Positions 17,826 through 28,243 of a DNA stretch of 64,000 nt are shown piece after piece. This DNA comes from an uncultured Christensenella sp. (GTDB taxonomy: Bacteria; Bacillota; Clostridia; Christensenellales; UBA1242). The DNA is taken from NCBI GenBank assembly GCA_905207515.1, contig CAJLLK010000001.1:13483-77482 (forward strand). Reading direction: 5' to 3'. A model generated the notes under the pieces. It saw only the letters and a program-made list of their open reading frames with translations, searched no databases and was not told the origin of the DNA. Both the position numbers and the translations under genes were made by a program. Every line of letters begins with the position of its first letter. The stretch's first letter is position 1.

Positions 17826-17846
17826 TTAAAGTTCAATTCTTTTTTT
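17819..17846 (+). terminator. Terminator of topA overlapping its stop codon
   Basis: GAATTG (17819-17824) pairs with CAATTC (17834-17839) around a 9-nt loop and is followed by seven T. The left arm includes the last topA codons. Confidence 0.75.
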
Positions 17847-17887
17847 ATGTAATCTTTTAAAATGGTTAGGTTATTTGCAAGCTTTTG

Positions 17888-17896
17888 TGTTATAAT
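17888..17896 (+). promoter_or_regulatory. Extended -10 promoter element of hslVU
   Basis: TGTTATAAT, an extended -10 with a perfect TATAAT at 17891-17896. No good -35 box at the right spacing was found. The hslV SD (AGGAGAAG) follows about 35 nt later. Confidence 0.5.
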
Positions 17897-17940
17897 TTTA
17901 TTAGGGGTTTTATCCTTTCAAAAAAATAGGAGAAGAAAAA

Positions 17941-18483
17941 ATGGAAGAAACTTTATTTAGAGGCACCACCATTTGTGCAGTCAAACGAAATGGAAAGATT
18001 GTCGTTGCGGGAGACGGACAAGTTACCATGCAAAACAGCATCATCTTCAAAAGTAACGCAAAAAAAGTGAGAAGAATTTACAACAACAGCGTTGTCATAG
18101 GCTTTGCCGGAAGTGTCGCTGATGCTTTTTCTTTGAGCGAAAAATTTGAAGCTATGCTCAACAAGTTTGCTGGAAATCTTATGCGAAGCGCTGTCGAACT
18201 TGCGCAAACTTGGCGTGAAGACAAAGCTGTCAGAAAACTTGAAGCGATGATGATTGTTGCAGACAAAAACCATATGCTCATTTTGGACGGAACAGGCGAT
18301 GTTATTGAGCCACAAGATGACGTTTGTGCAATCGGTTCGGGCGGAAATTACGCTTTTGCGGCTGCCAAAGCGCTCATCGAAAACACTGATATGGAAGCAA
18401 AAGAAATTGCTTACAAGGCGCTGAAAATTGCCAGCGAAATTTGCGTTTTCACAAACGATAACATCATTGTGGAAGAATTGTAA
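17941..18483 (+). CDS. hslV: HslV (ClpQ), threonine peptidase of HslUV
   Basis: A 180-residue proteasome-like threonine peptidase. The mature N-terminus is expected at Thr9 ([20 protein letters not shown]), after an 8-residue leader MEETLFRG; B. subtilis ClpQ also has a short leader. Inner conserved stretches include [10 protein letters not shown] and [16 protein letters not shown]. It assembles as a double ring capped by HslU, encoded 18 nt downstream, to degrade misfolded proteins. codY, often downstream in Bacilli, is absent here. Confidence 0.96.
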   Translation: MEETLFRGTTICAVKRNGKIVVAGDGQVTMQNSIIFKSNAKKVRRIYNNSVVIGFAGSVADAFSLSEKFEAMLNKFAGNLMRSAVELAQTWREDKAVRKLEAMMIVADKNHMLILDGTGDVIEPQDDVCAIGSGGNYAFAAAKALIENTDMEAKEIAYKALKIASEICVFTNDNIIVEEL

Positions 18484-18501
18484 GAGAAAGGAGTTTAAAT
18501 T

Positions 18502-19797
18502 ATGAATTTTACACCTAAACAAATTGTAAATGAATTGGATAAATATATTGTTGGACAAACCAAAGCCAAAAAAGCGGTGGCGGTTGCACTTCGAAATCGC
18601 TATAGAAGAAGCAAGCTTCCTGCTGAAGTTCGCGACGAAATCACACCAAAAAACATTGTTATGAGCGGACCTACTGGTGTCGGAAAGACCGAAATTGCTC
18701 GCCGTCTTGCTAAGCTTGTTGGCGCGCCATTTGTCAAAGTTGAAGCGACGAAATATACTGAAGTAGGCTATGTCGGCAGAGATGTTGAAAGCATGGTCAG
18801 AGATTTGGTTGAAGTCGCTGTCAGAATGGTCAAAGACCGCAAGAAGAAAGAAGTTGAAGACAAAGTTATGCCGATTGTCGAAAGCAAACTTGTCGATGCC
18901 CTTTTCCAAAATCGCAGAGTGACAATGGTTGACGTCAACAGAGACAGCTTGTTTGAAGAACTCCACAGCGGAAAATGCGAAGAGGAGACGGTTGAAGTTG
19001 TTGTTTTGGAAACTCCAAAGCCTATGATGGCTTTTGGCTCGGGCGAAATCAATTTGGGCTCGATGTTTGACAGCCTTGCACCACAAAAACATAAGAAAAA
19101 GAAGATGACGGTCAGACACGCAAGAGAGGTTTTGTTGCAAGAAGAAAGCGACAAGATTATCGACATGGACAACGTCAATGAAGAAGCGATTTCTTTGGCA
19201 GAAGAGCAGGGCATTATCTTTATCGATGAAATCGACAAAATCATCGGAAAAAGCCAGGCGACAAACAGCGCTGATGTTTCGCGAGAAGGCGTGCAAAGAG
19301 ACATTTTGCCGATTGTGGAAGGCAGCACCGTTCCAACAAAATATGGCAATGTGAAAACAGACTTCATTCTTTTCATTGCTGCGGGGGCTTTCCATGTGGC
19401 AAAAATGGAAGACATGATTCCTGAACTTCAAGGAAGATTTCCTATCAGGGTGGAACTTGAAAGTTTGACAAAAGAGGATTTCAAAAAGATTTTGAGCACT
19501 CCAAAAAACGCGGTGACAGTGCAATATTCAAACCTTTTGAAAGTCGACAACATCAATCTTGTGTTTAAAGATGACGCTTTGGACGAAATCGCGGAAATGG
19601 CAGAAAGAGAAAACGAAACAAGCGAAGACTTGGGCGCAAGACGACTTCACACAATCATGGAAGCGCTTTTGGAAGATGTTTCTTTCAATGCCACAGGCGA
19701 ACATCCAATGCTTGACATCATTATCGACAAAAATTATGTTGACAATGTTTTCAAAGACAGACAATATAAATTTGATTTGAAGAAATATGTTTTATAA
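18502..19797 (+). CDS. hslU: HslU (ClpY), ATPase of HslUV
   Basis: A 431-residue AAA+ unfoldase. It shows the N-terminal PKQIVNELDKYIVGQ, Walker A GPTGVGKTEIARRLA, pore loop GYVGRDVE, an I-domain of about 110 residues (about 110-220), Walker B IIFIDEIDKI, and the C-terminal YKFDLKKYVL tail that activates HslV. It follows hslV with a good SD (AAAGGAG). A palindromic repeat lies directly after the stop codon. Confidence 0.97.
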   Translation: MNFTPKQIVNELDKYIVGQTKAKKAVAVALRNRYRRSKLPAEVRDEITPKNIVMSGPTGVGKTEIARRLAKLVGAPFVKVEATKYTEVGYVGRDVESMVRDLVEVAVRMVKDRKKKEVEDKVMPIVESKLVDALFQNRRVTMVDVNRDSLFEELHSGKCEEETVEVVVLETPKPMMAFGSGEINLGSMFDSLAPQKHKKKKMTVRHAREVLLQEESDKIIDMDNVNEEAISLAEEQGIIFIDEIDKIIGKSQATNSADVSREGVQRDILPIVEGSTVPTKYGNVKTDFILFIAAGAFHVAKMEDMIPELQGRFPIRVELESLTKEDFKKILSTPKNAVTVQYSNLLKVDNINLVFKDDALDEIAEMAERENETSEDLGARRLHTIMEALLEDVSFNATGEHPMLDIIIDKNYVDNVFKDRQYKFDLKKYVL

Positions 19798-19805
19798 TCA
19801 AAATA

Positions 19806-19845
19806 TTGTGTATTATGCAAGAAAAATTTTGCATAATACCACAAG
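19806..19845. repeat. Palindromic GCATAAYAC repeat between hslU and tcdA
   Basis: TTGTGTATTATGCAA and TTGCATAATACCACAA face each other across a short A/T centre. The right arm ends next to the SD (AAAAGGTG) of the following gene. Confidence 0.8.
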
Positions 19846-19857
19846 AAAAGGTGTTTT

Positions 19858-20532
19858 ATGTGGACGGATAGAACAAGTGCGTTGATTGGCGAAGAAGGAC
19901 TTGAAAAACTTAAAAACAGTCATGTGGCTGTCGTCGGCATTGGCGGAGTTGGTGGTTATGTTTGCGTTATGCTTGCAAGAGCTGGAGTTGGAAAACTGAC
20001 AATTGTCGATTTCGACAAAGTGGACGAAACCAACATCAACAGGCAAGTTGTTGCCACAACAAAAACAGTTGGAGAATATAAAGTGGATGTTATGGAAAAA
20101 ATGTTGAGAGACATTAATCCAAACTGCCAGGTGTGCGCGCTTAAAGAGCGTTTCAACGAAAATTTTGCAAAAACTTTGTTTCAAAACCATTTTGATTTTG
20201 TTGTTGACGCAATTGACAGCGTTTCAGACAAGGTCGAACTCATTTGTTTTTGCAAACAGAATGGCATTGACATTGTTTCTGCCATGGGCGCGGGAAATCG
20301 AATTGACATTCCGCATTTTGAAGTGACTGACATTTTTAAAACGTCAAATGACGGCTTGGCAAAAGTTATGCGAAAGAAATTGCGTGAAAAACAAGTCGAG
20401 AGTTTAGATGTTGTCACAACAACTTCAAAGGCGCTTGCAACAAATGGAAAAATCGGCAGCATTTCATATTATCCTGCGATGTGCGGCTGTGTTTTGAGTG
20501 GTTTTGTTATAAACAAACTGCTGGCAAAATAA
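19858..20532 (+). CDS. tcdA: TcdA-like tRNA t6A dehydratase (ThiF/E1 family)
   Basis: A 224-residue ThiF/MoeB-type adenylating protein. HVAVVGIGGVGGYVCVMLAR is the nucleotide-binding motif and IVDFDKVDETNINRQ is the family's Asp/Arg motif. The small size, WTDRTSALIG start and DAIDSVSDKVELICFC match TcdA/YgdL, which forms cyclic t6A on tRNA using ATP. Other small ThiF proteins cannot be fully excluded. It follows hslU through a palindromic repeat. Confidence 0.88.
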   Translation: MWTDRTSALIGEEGLEKLKNSHVAVVGIGGVGGYVCVMLARAGVGKLTIVDFDKVDETNINRQVVATTKTVGEYKVDVMEKMLRDINPNCQVCALKERFNENFAKTLFQNHFDFVVDAIDSVSDKVELICFCKQNGIDIVSAMGAGNRIDIPHFEVTDIFKTSNDGLAKVMRKKLREKQVESLDVVTTTSKALATNGKIGSISYYPAMCGCVLSGFVINKLLAK

Positions 20533-20553
20533 GTTATTTTAAAAGGAGAATTT

Positions 20554-20862
20554 ATGGAACTTTTAAACGAGAAAAATTTTCAAGAAAAAATCTCTAAAGG
20601 TGTTGTTGTGGTGGACTTTTTTGCAACTTGGTGCGGACCTTGCAGAATGCTGGCACCAATTTTGGAAGATGTTCAAGAAGAGCTAAAAGACCAAGCTCAC
20701 ATTTTCAAGGTTGACGTCGACGAAAACGAAAAATTGGCTCGAAGCTTTGGAATTATGAGCATTCCGACAATCATCGTTTTTGTCAACGGCGAAATGAAAG
20801 ACAAACGCGTTGGTTTGATGATGAAAGATGAACTTTTGGCACTTGTCAAAAAATATCTTTGA
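20554..20862 (+). CDS. trxA: Thioredoxin
   Basis: A 102-residue thioredoxin with the canonical WCGPCR active site (about residues 28-33) and the cis-Pro loop SIPTIIVFVNG. It reduces disulfides in cytoplasmic proteins. Normal length for the family. A good SD (AAAGGAGAATTT) precedes it, 21 nt after tcdA. Confidence 0.96.
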   Translation: MELLNEKNFQEKISKGVVVVDFFATWCGPCRMLAPILEDVQEELKDQAHIFKVDVDENEKLARSFGIMSIPTIIVFVNGEMKDKRVGLMMKDELLALVKKYL

Positions 20863-20913
20863 TTTTTCGGCTTATCAACAACATTTTTGGTGTCAACAAT
20901 TTGATTTTACCTA

Positions 20914-20942
20914 TTGACAATCTCTTTTGTTGGTGTTAAAAT
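20914..20942 (+). promoter_or_regulatory. Promoter of iscS-iscU
   Basis: TTGACA (20914-20919), 17 nt, TAAAAT (20937-20942) with an upstream TG. No IscR gene or obvious operator is present beside it. It shows that an apparent upstream start of iscS at 20914 is not real. Confidence 0.75.
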
Positions 20943-20964
20943 TGAACTATTAAAAGGACGTCTT

Positions 20965-22140
20965 ATGGAAAGAAAAATTTATTTGGATAACGCTTCAACA
21001 ACTTACGTTTCAAATGAAGTTTTGAACGAAATGTTGCCTTGTTTCAATTCCATTTATGGAAACGCTGGCTCATTACATAGTTTTGGCCGCGATGCAATGG
21101 CGATTGTTGACAGAGCAAGAGACAGAGTGAAAGAAGCTATCAACGCCGAAAAAGCCAATGAAATTTATTTCACAAGCGGCGGCACTGAAGCTGACAATTG
21201 GGCGATTTTGGGGGTTGCTCATGCTTACGCAAACAAGGGCAAACACATCATCACAAGCCAAATTGAACACCATGCAATTTTGAACGCTTGCGAACAACTC
21301 GAAAAGGAAGGCTTTGAAGTGACTTATTTGCCAGTTGACAGCACTGGACTTGTTGACATCGCAGAACTTCTGCACGCCATTCGAAGCGACACGACGCTGA
21401 TTTCGGTTATGTCAGTAAACAACGAAGTTGGCACAATTGAAAACATCAAAACCATTGCCAAAATCGCACATGAATATCACATCATTTTCCACACCGACGC
21501 TGTTCAAGCCATTGGAAACCTGAAAATGGATGTTCAAGACATGGAAATTGACCTTATGTCTATGTCTTCTCACAAAATTCATGGGCCAAAAGGCGTTGGA
21601 GCGTTGTATGTTAAAAACGGCATCAACATCGAACCTATCACTTTTGGCGGAATCAACCAAGAGCGTGGCAAACGTGCGGGAACAGAAAATGTTGCTGGAA
21701 TTGCGGGCTTTGGAAAGGCGATTGAAATTGCCACAAGAAATTATGTTATAAACAACAAAAAACTCAGAACAATCAGAGATTATTTCCTGGAAAAATTGAC
21801 CGAAAAAGTGGATTATTTTCAGGTAAATGGTCATCCACAACAAAAATCAAATGCCATTTTAAACATTTCTTTCTATGGCGTTGAAGGAGAATCCATTTTG
21901 ATGCTTTTGGACTTGGCAGGAATTGCTGTTTCCACAACATCAGCTTGCACATCAAAGGCAATGCTTCCATCGCATGTTTTGAAAGCAATGGGCGTTCCTG
22001 ATGACATTGCTCAAGGCTCAATCAGAATTTCATTCGGCACCAACATTTCTAAGTCAGATGTGGACTATGTTGTAGACGAAATTCAAAAGGTTGTCGCAAA
22101 ACTGAGAGCAATTTCACCAATTCAAGCGGGGAGGATTTAA
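20965..22140 (+). CDS. iscS: IscS/NifS-type cysteine desulfurase
   Basis: A 391-residue PLP enzyme that takes sulfur from cysteine for Fe-S clusters and tRNA thiolation. It has KIYLDNASTTYVS at the N-terminus, the PLP-lysine motif SSHKIHGPKGVG and the catalytic Cys loop TSACTS. The start ATG at 20965 (SD AAAGGACG) is preferred over an upstream TTG that lies inside the promoter. It precedes the scaffold gene by 2 nt, a classical pair. Confidence 0.96.
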   Translation: MERKIYLDNASTTYVSNEVLNEMLPCFNSIYGNAGSLHSFGRDAMAIVDRARDRVKEAINAEKANEIYFTSGGTEADNWAILGVAHAYANKGKHIITSQIEHHAILNACEQLEKEGFEVTYLPVDSTGLVDIAELLHAIRSDTTLISVMSVNNEVGTIENIKTIAKIAHEYHIIFHTDAVQAIGNLKMDVQDMEIDLMSMSSHKIHGPKGVGALYVKNGINIEPITFGGINQERGKRAGTENVAGIAGFGKAIEIATRNYVINNKKLRTIRDYFLEKLTEKVDYFQVNGHPQQKSNAILNISFYGVEGESILMLLDLAGIAVSTTSACTSKAMLPSHVLKAMGVPDDIAQGSIRISFGTNISKSDVDYVVDEIQKVVAKLRAISPIQAGRI

Positions 22141-22142
22141 AT

Positions 22143-22574
22143 ATGTATTACAGCAAAACGGTTATGGATAGATTTCAAAATCCAAGAAATGCAGGTGGCA
22201 TGCACGGCGCAAACGCAATTGGTCAAGTTGGAAATGTTGCTTGTGGCGACATCATGAAGCTTTATTTGAAAATAAACGACAATGGCGTCATTGAAAACGC
22301 GAGATTTAAGACTTTTGGCTGCTGTGTGGCAATCGCTGCAACAGACATCGCTTGTGATTTGGTCAAAGGAAAGACCATTGATGAAGCATTGAAAATTTCA
22401 AACACAGATTTGATGAACATTTTGGGAGAAATTCCTACGCACAAAATATATTGTTGCATTTTGGCTGAAGAAGCTATCAGAGCGGCAATTGAAGATTATT
22501 ATAAAAGACGCGAAAAAGAATCAAAAATGGCAATCAAGAAGTCTATGAAAAATTCTGAAGAGATTGCCGAATAA
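22143..22574 (+). CDS. iscU: IscU/NifU-type Fe-S cluster scaffold protein
   Basis: A 143-residue NifU N-terminal-like scaffold. The three cluster Cys are seen in VACGDIMK, FKTFGCCVAIA and KIYCCILAEEAI. Two of the three have an extra adjacent Cys where homologues usually have Gly (FGCGAAIA) and Ser or similar (HCS). The C-terminus is Lys-rich. It directly follows iscS and is probably loaded by it. A terminator follows. Confidence 0.93.
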   Translation: MYYSKTVMDRFQNPRNAGGMHGANAIGQVGNVACGDIMKLYLKINDNGVIENARFKTFGCCVAIAATDIACDLVKGKTIDEALKISNTDLMNILGEIPTHKIYCCILAEEAIRAAIEDYYKRREKESKMAIKKSMKNSEEIAE

Positions 22575-22594
22575 AAAATTGTCAGATAAAAAAT

Positions 22595-22627
22595 AAAAAG
22601 CATCTAAGTTTGAATAGATGCTTTTTT
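22595..22627 (+). terminator. Terminator of iscS-iscU
   Basis: AAAAAGCATCTA pairs with TAGATGCTTTTT over an 8-nt loop, giving a 12-bp stem with a T run. Confidence 0.88.
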
Positions 22628-22628
22628 G

Positions 22629-22698
22629 TTGCATAACACCATTTGTTTAAAATGTTGCATAATACCATATTTTGTGTGACTGCTTTTGCATAATACGC
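22629..22698. repeat. Three direct copies of the TTGCATAAYACC repeat core
   Basis: TTGCATAACACC (22629), TTGCATAATACC (22655) and TTGCATAATACGC (22686) are in the same orientation, 26 and 31 nt apart. This is the only site in the window where copies are direct and not inverted. It fills the first part of the convergent iscU/tgt gap. Confidence 0.75.
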
Positions 22699-22892
22699 AA
22701 GATATAGCCTATCTCTTCGCAAAACTTGTGTTTTGCGAATAAATTTAAAGCCTTATTTTCTAAAAAATTTTGTTGTCTCCCATAAAATTTTGCCTATAAA
22801 ATTATAAAAAGTTGCAAACAAAAAGATTTAATTGAAAGTTTAGAACAGCTTTTCTGACAAATTAGCGCCCAAATTTAAACCAAGCCCAACTA
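22699..22892. other. AT-rich convergent gap with one perfect hairpin
   Basis: Between the repeat copies and the end of tgt I see one perfect 10-bp hairpin, TTCGCAAAAC/GTTTTGCGAA with a TTGT loop (22716-22739). Its core, CAAAACTTGYGTTTTG, recurs between ruvA and ruvB. The rest (22740-22892) is AT-rich, with no gene or RNA that I can recognise. Confidence 0.55.
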
Positions 22893-25077
<2,185 letters not shown>

Positions 25078-25096
25078 TTTGTTCCTTTTAAAGTCG

Positions 25097-26101
25097 TTAG
25101 CTTTTAGGTGTGTAAGCTATTCCCAAATGATGATAAGCGTTTTCAAGCGCAACCCTTCCTCTTGGCGTTCGAGCGATAAAGCCCAGCTGCAAAAGGTATG
25201 GCTCATAAACATCTTCAATTGTTCCGGCATCTTCACTGATTGTGGCTGAAAGCGTTTCCAGGCCGACCGGTCCGCCGCCAAATTTGTAGATTATGCTCTC
25301 CAAAATTTTTCTATCGATAAAATCCAGCCCAAGCTCGTCAATTTCCATTTTTGCAAGCGCCTGGTCGGCTATTTCTTTGGTTATTTTGCCAGTTCCCAGC
25401 ACTTCGGCATAATCTCTCACACGCTTCAAAAGTCTGTTGGCAATTCTCGGCGTTCCTCTAGAACGTCTCGCGATGTCAAGGCTGGCTTGTTCATCGATTT
25501 CGATGTTCAAAATTTTTGCCGAACGCTTGATGATGATTTGCAAATCTTGGTCGCTATAAAGTTCCAAACGGCAAATCACACCAAATCTGTCTCGCAATGG
25601 GCTTGTCAACATCCCCGCTTTTGTTGTGGCACCAATCAATGTGAAAGGTTGAATTTTCAAACGCATATTTTTGGCAGACGGACCTTTTCCGACAATAAAA
25701 TCAAGTGCAAAGTCTTCCATTGCGGGATACAAAATTTCTTCAACACTTTTGTTTAAACGATGTATTTCGTCGATGAACAACACATCATTTTTGCCCAAAT
25801 TTGTCAAAATTGCCGCAAGGTCTGCTGCGTGTTCGATTGCTGGACCAGATGTAACCTTAAACTGGCTGCCAAGTTCGTTTGCAATGATGTGCGAAAGTGT
25901 GGTTTTCCCAAGCCCCGGCGGACCATACAACAAAACATGGTCCAGAGCGTCTTTTCTGGATTTTGCCGCCTTGATATAAATCTCCAAACTTTGCTTGATT
26001 TTGTCTTGCCCGACATAATCTTCAAGCCTTGTCGGTCTCAACGAATTTTCAATTTCTGCATCTGTCCAATTTTTTGAACTTGTTATAAATCTATCATCCA
26101 T
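25097..26101 (-). CDS. ruvB: RuvB, Holliday junction branch-migration motor
   Basis: A 334-residue AAA+ motor with [18 protein letters not shown], Walker [16 protein letters not shown], Walker [12 protein letters not shown] and the C-terminal winged helix. It works with RuvA and RuvC on recombination junctions. I choose ATG 26101; an in-frame TTG at 26122 has no SD. An AGGAG lies only 3 nt before the ATG. The gene overlaps the end of a 29-codon ORF by 8 nt, so its translation may depend on that ORF. Confidence 0.96.
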   Translation of the reverse strand: MDDRFITSSKNWTDAEIENSLRPTRLEDYVGQDKIKQSLEIYIKAAKSRKDALDHVLLYGPPGLGKTTLSHIIANELGSQFKVTSGPAIEHAADLAAILTNLGKNDVLFIDEIHRLNKSVEEILYPAMEDFALDFIVGKGPSAKNMRLKIQPFTLIGATTKAGMLTSPLRDRFGVICRLELYSDQDLQIIIKRSAKILNIEIDEQASLDIARRSRGTPRIANRLLKRVRDYAEVLGTGKITKEIADQALAKMEIDELGLDFIDRKILESIIYKFGGGPVGLETLSATISEDAGTIEDVYEPYLLQLGFIARTPRGRVALENAYHHLGIAYTPKS

Positions 26102-26183
26102 AAACTCCTGGGGAGGCACCAAAAGTTTTCAACGGCACACGGCAAAATTGCCTGATGCCTAAACTTTCGGTTCCCCGTCCCAA
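26094..26183 (-). CDS. Candidate 29-residue leader ORF coupled to ruvB
   Basis: A TTG-started ORF directly behind the strongest SD of this region (AAAAGGAGGGAGA). It ends TGA inside the first codons of ruvB (ATGGATGA). The peptide starts [13 protein letters not shown] and is rich in Gly, Arg and Phe; I know no family for it. The segment is about 54% GC by my count, far above its surroundings, and contains a hairpin (GGCATCAGGCAA with TTGCCGTGTGCC, 10 of 12 pairs). It could be a leader peptide, a structured RNA or a repeat unit. Confidence 0.4.
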   Translation of the reverse strand: MGRGTESLGIRQFCRVPLKTFGASPGVYG

Positions 26184-26200
26184 TCTCCCTCCTTTTAAAG

Positions 26201-26220
26201 AACAAAACTTGCGTTTTGTT
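26201..26220. other. Small hairpin between ruvA and ruvB
   Basis: AACAAAAC, loop TTGC, GTTTTGTT: a perfect 8-bp stem without a clear U tract. It shares CAAAACTTGYGTTTTG with the hairpin at 22716. Confidence 0.5.
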
Positions 26221-26245
26221 GGTTGATGACGCTTGATTTTGCCGC

Positions 26246-26842
26246 TTATCTTCCAAGTTCTCTCAAAACTTTCAAGATAATCTCTTCAGCGGTCATCTCT
26301 TCGGTCGCCTTGCTTCTTGCAAGCCTGTAAGCTTCATTTTTGTTTACGCCCAGGCTAATAAGGGTTTCAACAGCGTCGTTGAGAGCGGTTTCGTTAAAGT
26401 TTTGAGCAAGGTTTTGGTCAAGAAGTGGAATGCCATTTGAAACAACCTTATCTTTGAGTTCCAAACAAATTCTCTCGGCGCTCTTTTTGCCCAAGCCTTT
26501 GATTTTTGAAAGCAAAACGCTGTCTTCGTTGACAATTGCGACAATCAGGTCAGAAAGTTTTATGCCCGAAAGAATGGTTATCGCCATTTTTGGCCCAATG
26601 CCTGAAACTGTTATCAGCTTCAAAAACATGGCTTTCTCTTCTTCAGTGGCAAATCCATAAAGGCAAACGCCAGTGTTTTCACTCACTTGCAGATAGGTCA
26701 AAATTTTCGCCGTTTCGCCTTCCATCGGCAGGCTGGCAAGAGTGTTGTTTGAAATTGTCAGCTCATAACCCACTCCGTTGACATCGACAACGAGCAGATT
26801 TTCTTTTTTTTCTTCGATTGTTCCAACCAAAAACGAAATCAT
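26246..26842 (-). CDS. ruvA: RuvA, Holliday junction-binding subunit
   Basis: A 198-residue RuvA. The N-terminal OB fold (MISFLVGTIEEKKENLLVVDVNGVGYEL), two helix-hairpin-helix motifs (ISGIGPKMAITIL, IKGLGKKSAERICLELKDK) and the C-terminal RuvB-binding domain are present. It holds the junction and recruits RuvB. SD AAGGAG; 9 nt after ruvC. A 144-nt gap with unusual features separates it from ruvB. Confidence 0.96.
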   Translation of the reverse strand: MISFLVGTIEEKKENLLVVDVNGVGYELTISNNTLASLPMEGETAKILTYLQVSENTGVCLYGFATEEEKAMFLKLITVSGIGPKMAITILSGIKLSDLIVAIVNEDSVLLSKIKGLGKKSAERICLELKDKVVSNGIPLLDQNLAQNFNETALNDAVETLISLGVNKNEAYRLARSKATEEMTAEEIILKVLRELGR

Positions 26843-26851
26843 GTGTTCTCC

Positions 26852-27340
26852 TTAAATCATGTTGAAATTCAAATTTGGATTTATCTGGCTGTGACAAAGT
26901 GCAACCGCCAAAGCATCAGCCGCATCATCTGGTTTTGGAATTTTTTCCAATCCCAAAATGTTTTTAACCATAAATTGCATCTGTTTTTTATCTGCGCGAC
27001 CGTTCCCCGTCAACGCCTGTTTGATTTGCATTGGCGTATATTCAAAAATGCGTTCACAAAATTTTTCAGCAGTCAAAATAATCACGCCACGTGCTTCAGC
27101 CACCGGAATAACAGTCGTTTGGTTATGAAAATAGAACAATTCTTCAATTGCCACTTCATCTGGTTTGTAAGTTTCAAAAAGCACGCGCAAAGCTTCTTCA
27201 ATTCTCAAAAGTCTGACCGGAAAACTCTCTTCTTTTGGCGTTTCAATAACTCCAAAATCGACAACATAGTTGTTTCGATGAGTGTCAATGATGCCATAGC
27301 CGACAATTCCATAACCTGGGTCAATTCCTAAAATTCTCAT
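26852..27340 (-). CDS. ruvC: RuvC, Holliday junction resolvase
   Basis: A 162-residue resolvase. RILGIDPGYGIVGYG holds the first catalytic Asp; VAIEELFYFHNQ and the C-terminal KPDDAADALAVALCH supply the other acidic residues. It nicks recombination junctions. It is the first gene of ruvC-ruvA-ruvB-queA-tgt. A consensus promoter ends 6 nt before the ATG and no SD is present, so the operon mRNA is probably leaderless. Confidence 0.96.
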   Translation of the reverse strand: MRILGIDPGYGIVGYGIIDTHRNNYVVDFGVIETPKEESFPVRLLRIEEALRVLFETYKPDEVAIEELFYFHNQTTVIPVAEARGVIILTAEKFCERIFEYTPMQIKQALTGNGRADKKQMQFMVKNILGLEKIPKPDDAADALAVALCHSQINPNLNFNMI

Positions 27341-27346
27341 AAATTT

Positions 27347-27375
27347 ATTTTAAACAATAGGGCGTTTTTTGTCAA
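27347..27375 (-). promoter_or_regulatory. Promoter of the ruvC-ruvA-ruvB-queA-tgt operon (leaderless)
   Basis: TTGACA (27370-27375), 17 nt, TAAAAT (27347-27352), with the ruvC ATG at 27340. No LexA box of the Gram-positive GAAC-N4-GTTC type was seen. Confidence 0.75.
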
Positions 27376-27397
27376 ACGAAACACAAGCATTTGCAAC

Positions 27398-27424
27398 AAA
27401 AAAAAGCAGGAAACCTCGCTTTTA
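27398..27424 (-). terminator. Terminator of yebC
   Basis: On the minus strand AAAAGC-G-AGG pairs with CCTGCTTTT over a TTT loop, with a bulged G, followed by eight T. Confidence 0.75.
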
Positions 27425-27430
27425 TTTTCG

Positions 27431-28159
27431 TCACTCTTCTTCTGTAAGGTTGACATTATGATAAACTTCTTGAACATCGTCCAAATCTTCAAGTGCGTCA
27501 ATCATTCGCTGGAACTTCGCTTCTTGTTCGGCGTCCAAAGTCACATACATGTCAGGAACGAGTGCTGTTTCAGAAGAGACAATGTTATAGCCTTTCTTTT
27601 CGAGTGTGTCACGCATTTGACCATCTTGATTTGGCTCGGTGATGATTTCAACAGCATCTTCATCTTCCACAACATCCACAGCGCCCGCTTCGATTGCGTC
27701 AAGCATAAGAGTGTCGACGTCGTTGCAATCAACCACAACAACAACGCCCTTTCTTTTGAAAAGATAAGAAACGCAGTTTGTTGAGCCCAAGCTGCCACCA
27801 TGTTTGTCAAAAGCGTGTCTAACGTCGCCAGCCGTTCTGTTTTTGTTGTCAGTTAAGCATTCTACAATCACCGCCGAACCGCCAACACCATAGCCTTCAT
27901 AGGTTGTGGCTTCATAGTTCACGCCACCGAGTTCTCCAGCCGCTTTTTTGATTGACCTTTCAATGTTGTCGTTTGGCATATTGTTTTGTTTTGCTTTTGC
28001 AATGATATCTTTCAATTTGCTGTTGACATTTGGGTCAGAACCGCCCATTTTGACGCAAACTGCAATTTCTCTTCCGATTTTGGTAAAAATTTTGCCTCTC
28101 GCTGCGTCAGTTTTGCCTTTTTTTGCCTGTATATTGTGCCATTTTGAATGTCCCGACAT
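27431..28159 (-). CDS. yebC: YebC/PmpR-family protein (TACO1-like)
   Basis: A 242-residue YebC-family protein; it begins [32 protein letters not shown] in segments typical of the family. YebC proteins were named as transcription regulators and have also been linked to translation of proline stretches. It often lies near ruvC, as here. SD AAGGAG; own promoter and terminator. Confidence 0.95.
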   Translation of the reverse strand: MSGHSKWHNIQAKKGKTDAARGKIFTKIGREIAVCVKMGGSDPNVNSKLKDIIAKAKQNNMPNDNIERSIKKAAGELGGVNYEATTYEGYGVGGSAVIVECLTDNKNRTAGDVRHAFDKHGGSLGSTNCVSYLFKRKGVVVVVDCNDVDTLMLDAIEAGAVDVVEDEDAVEIITEPNQDGQMRDTLEKKGYNIVSSETALVPDMYVTLDAEQEAKFQRMIDALEDLDDVQEVYHNVNLTEEE

Positions 28160-28190
28160 TGTTTTTCTCCTTAAAAATTATTCTATTTCT

Positions 28191-28220
28191 ATAATAAATC
28201 TTATTTTCGCTCTCTGTCAA
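28191..28220 (-). promoter_or_regulatory. Promoter of yebC
   Basis: TTGACA (28215-28220), 18 nt, TATTAT (28191-28196), about 30 nt before the ATG. Confidence 0.6.
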
Positions 28221-28243
28221 ATTAAATAGCGTCGAAAACAAAA

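Noticed and set aside
17953..19524. Long open frame (523 codons) on the minus strand across hslV and hslU
   Set aside because: It is rich in Phe, Cys and His without any motif, lacks an SD, and mirrors two certain genes; a shadow of codon bias.
20914..20964. Upstream start of iscS
   Set aside because: The first codons coincide with the TTGACA and TAAAAT boxes of the promoter; ATG 20965 has an SD and matches the family start.
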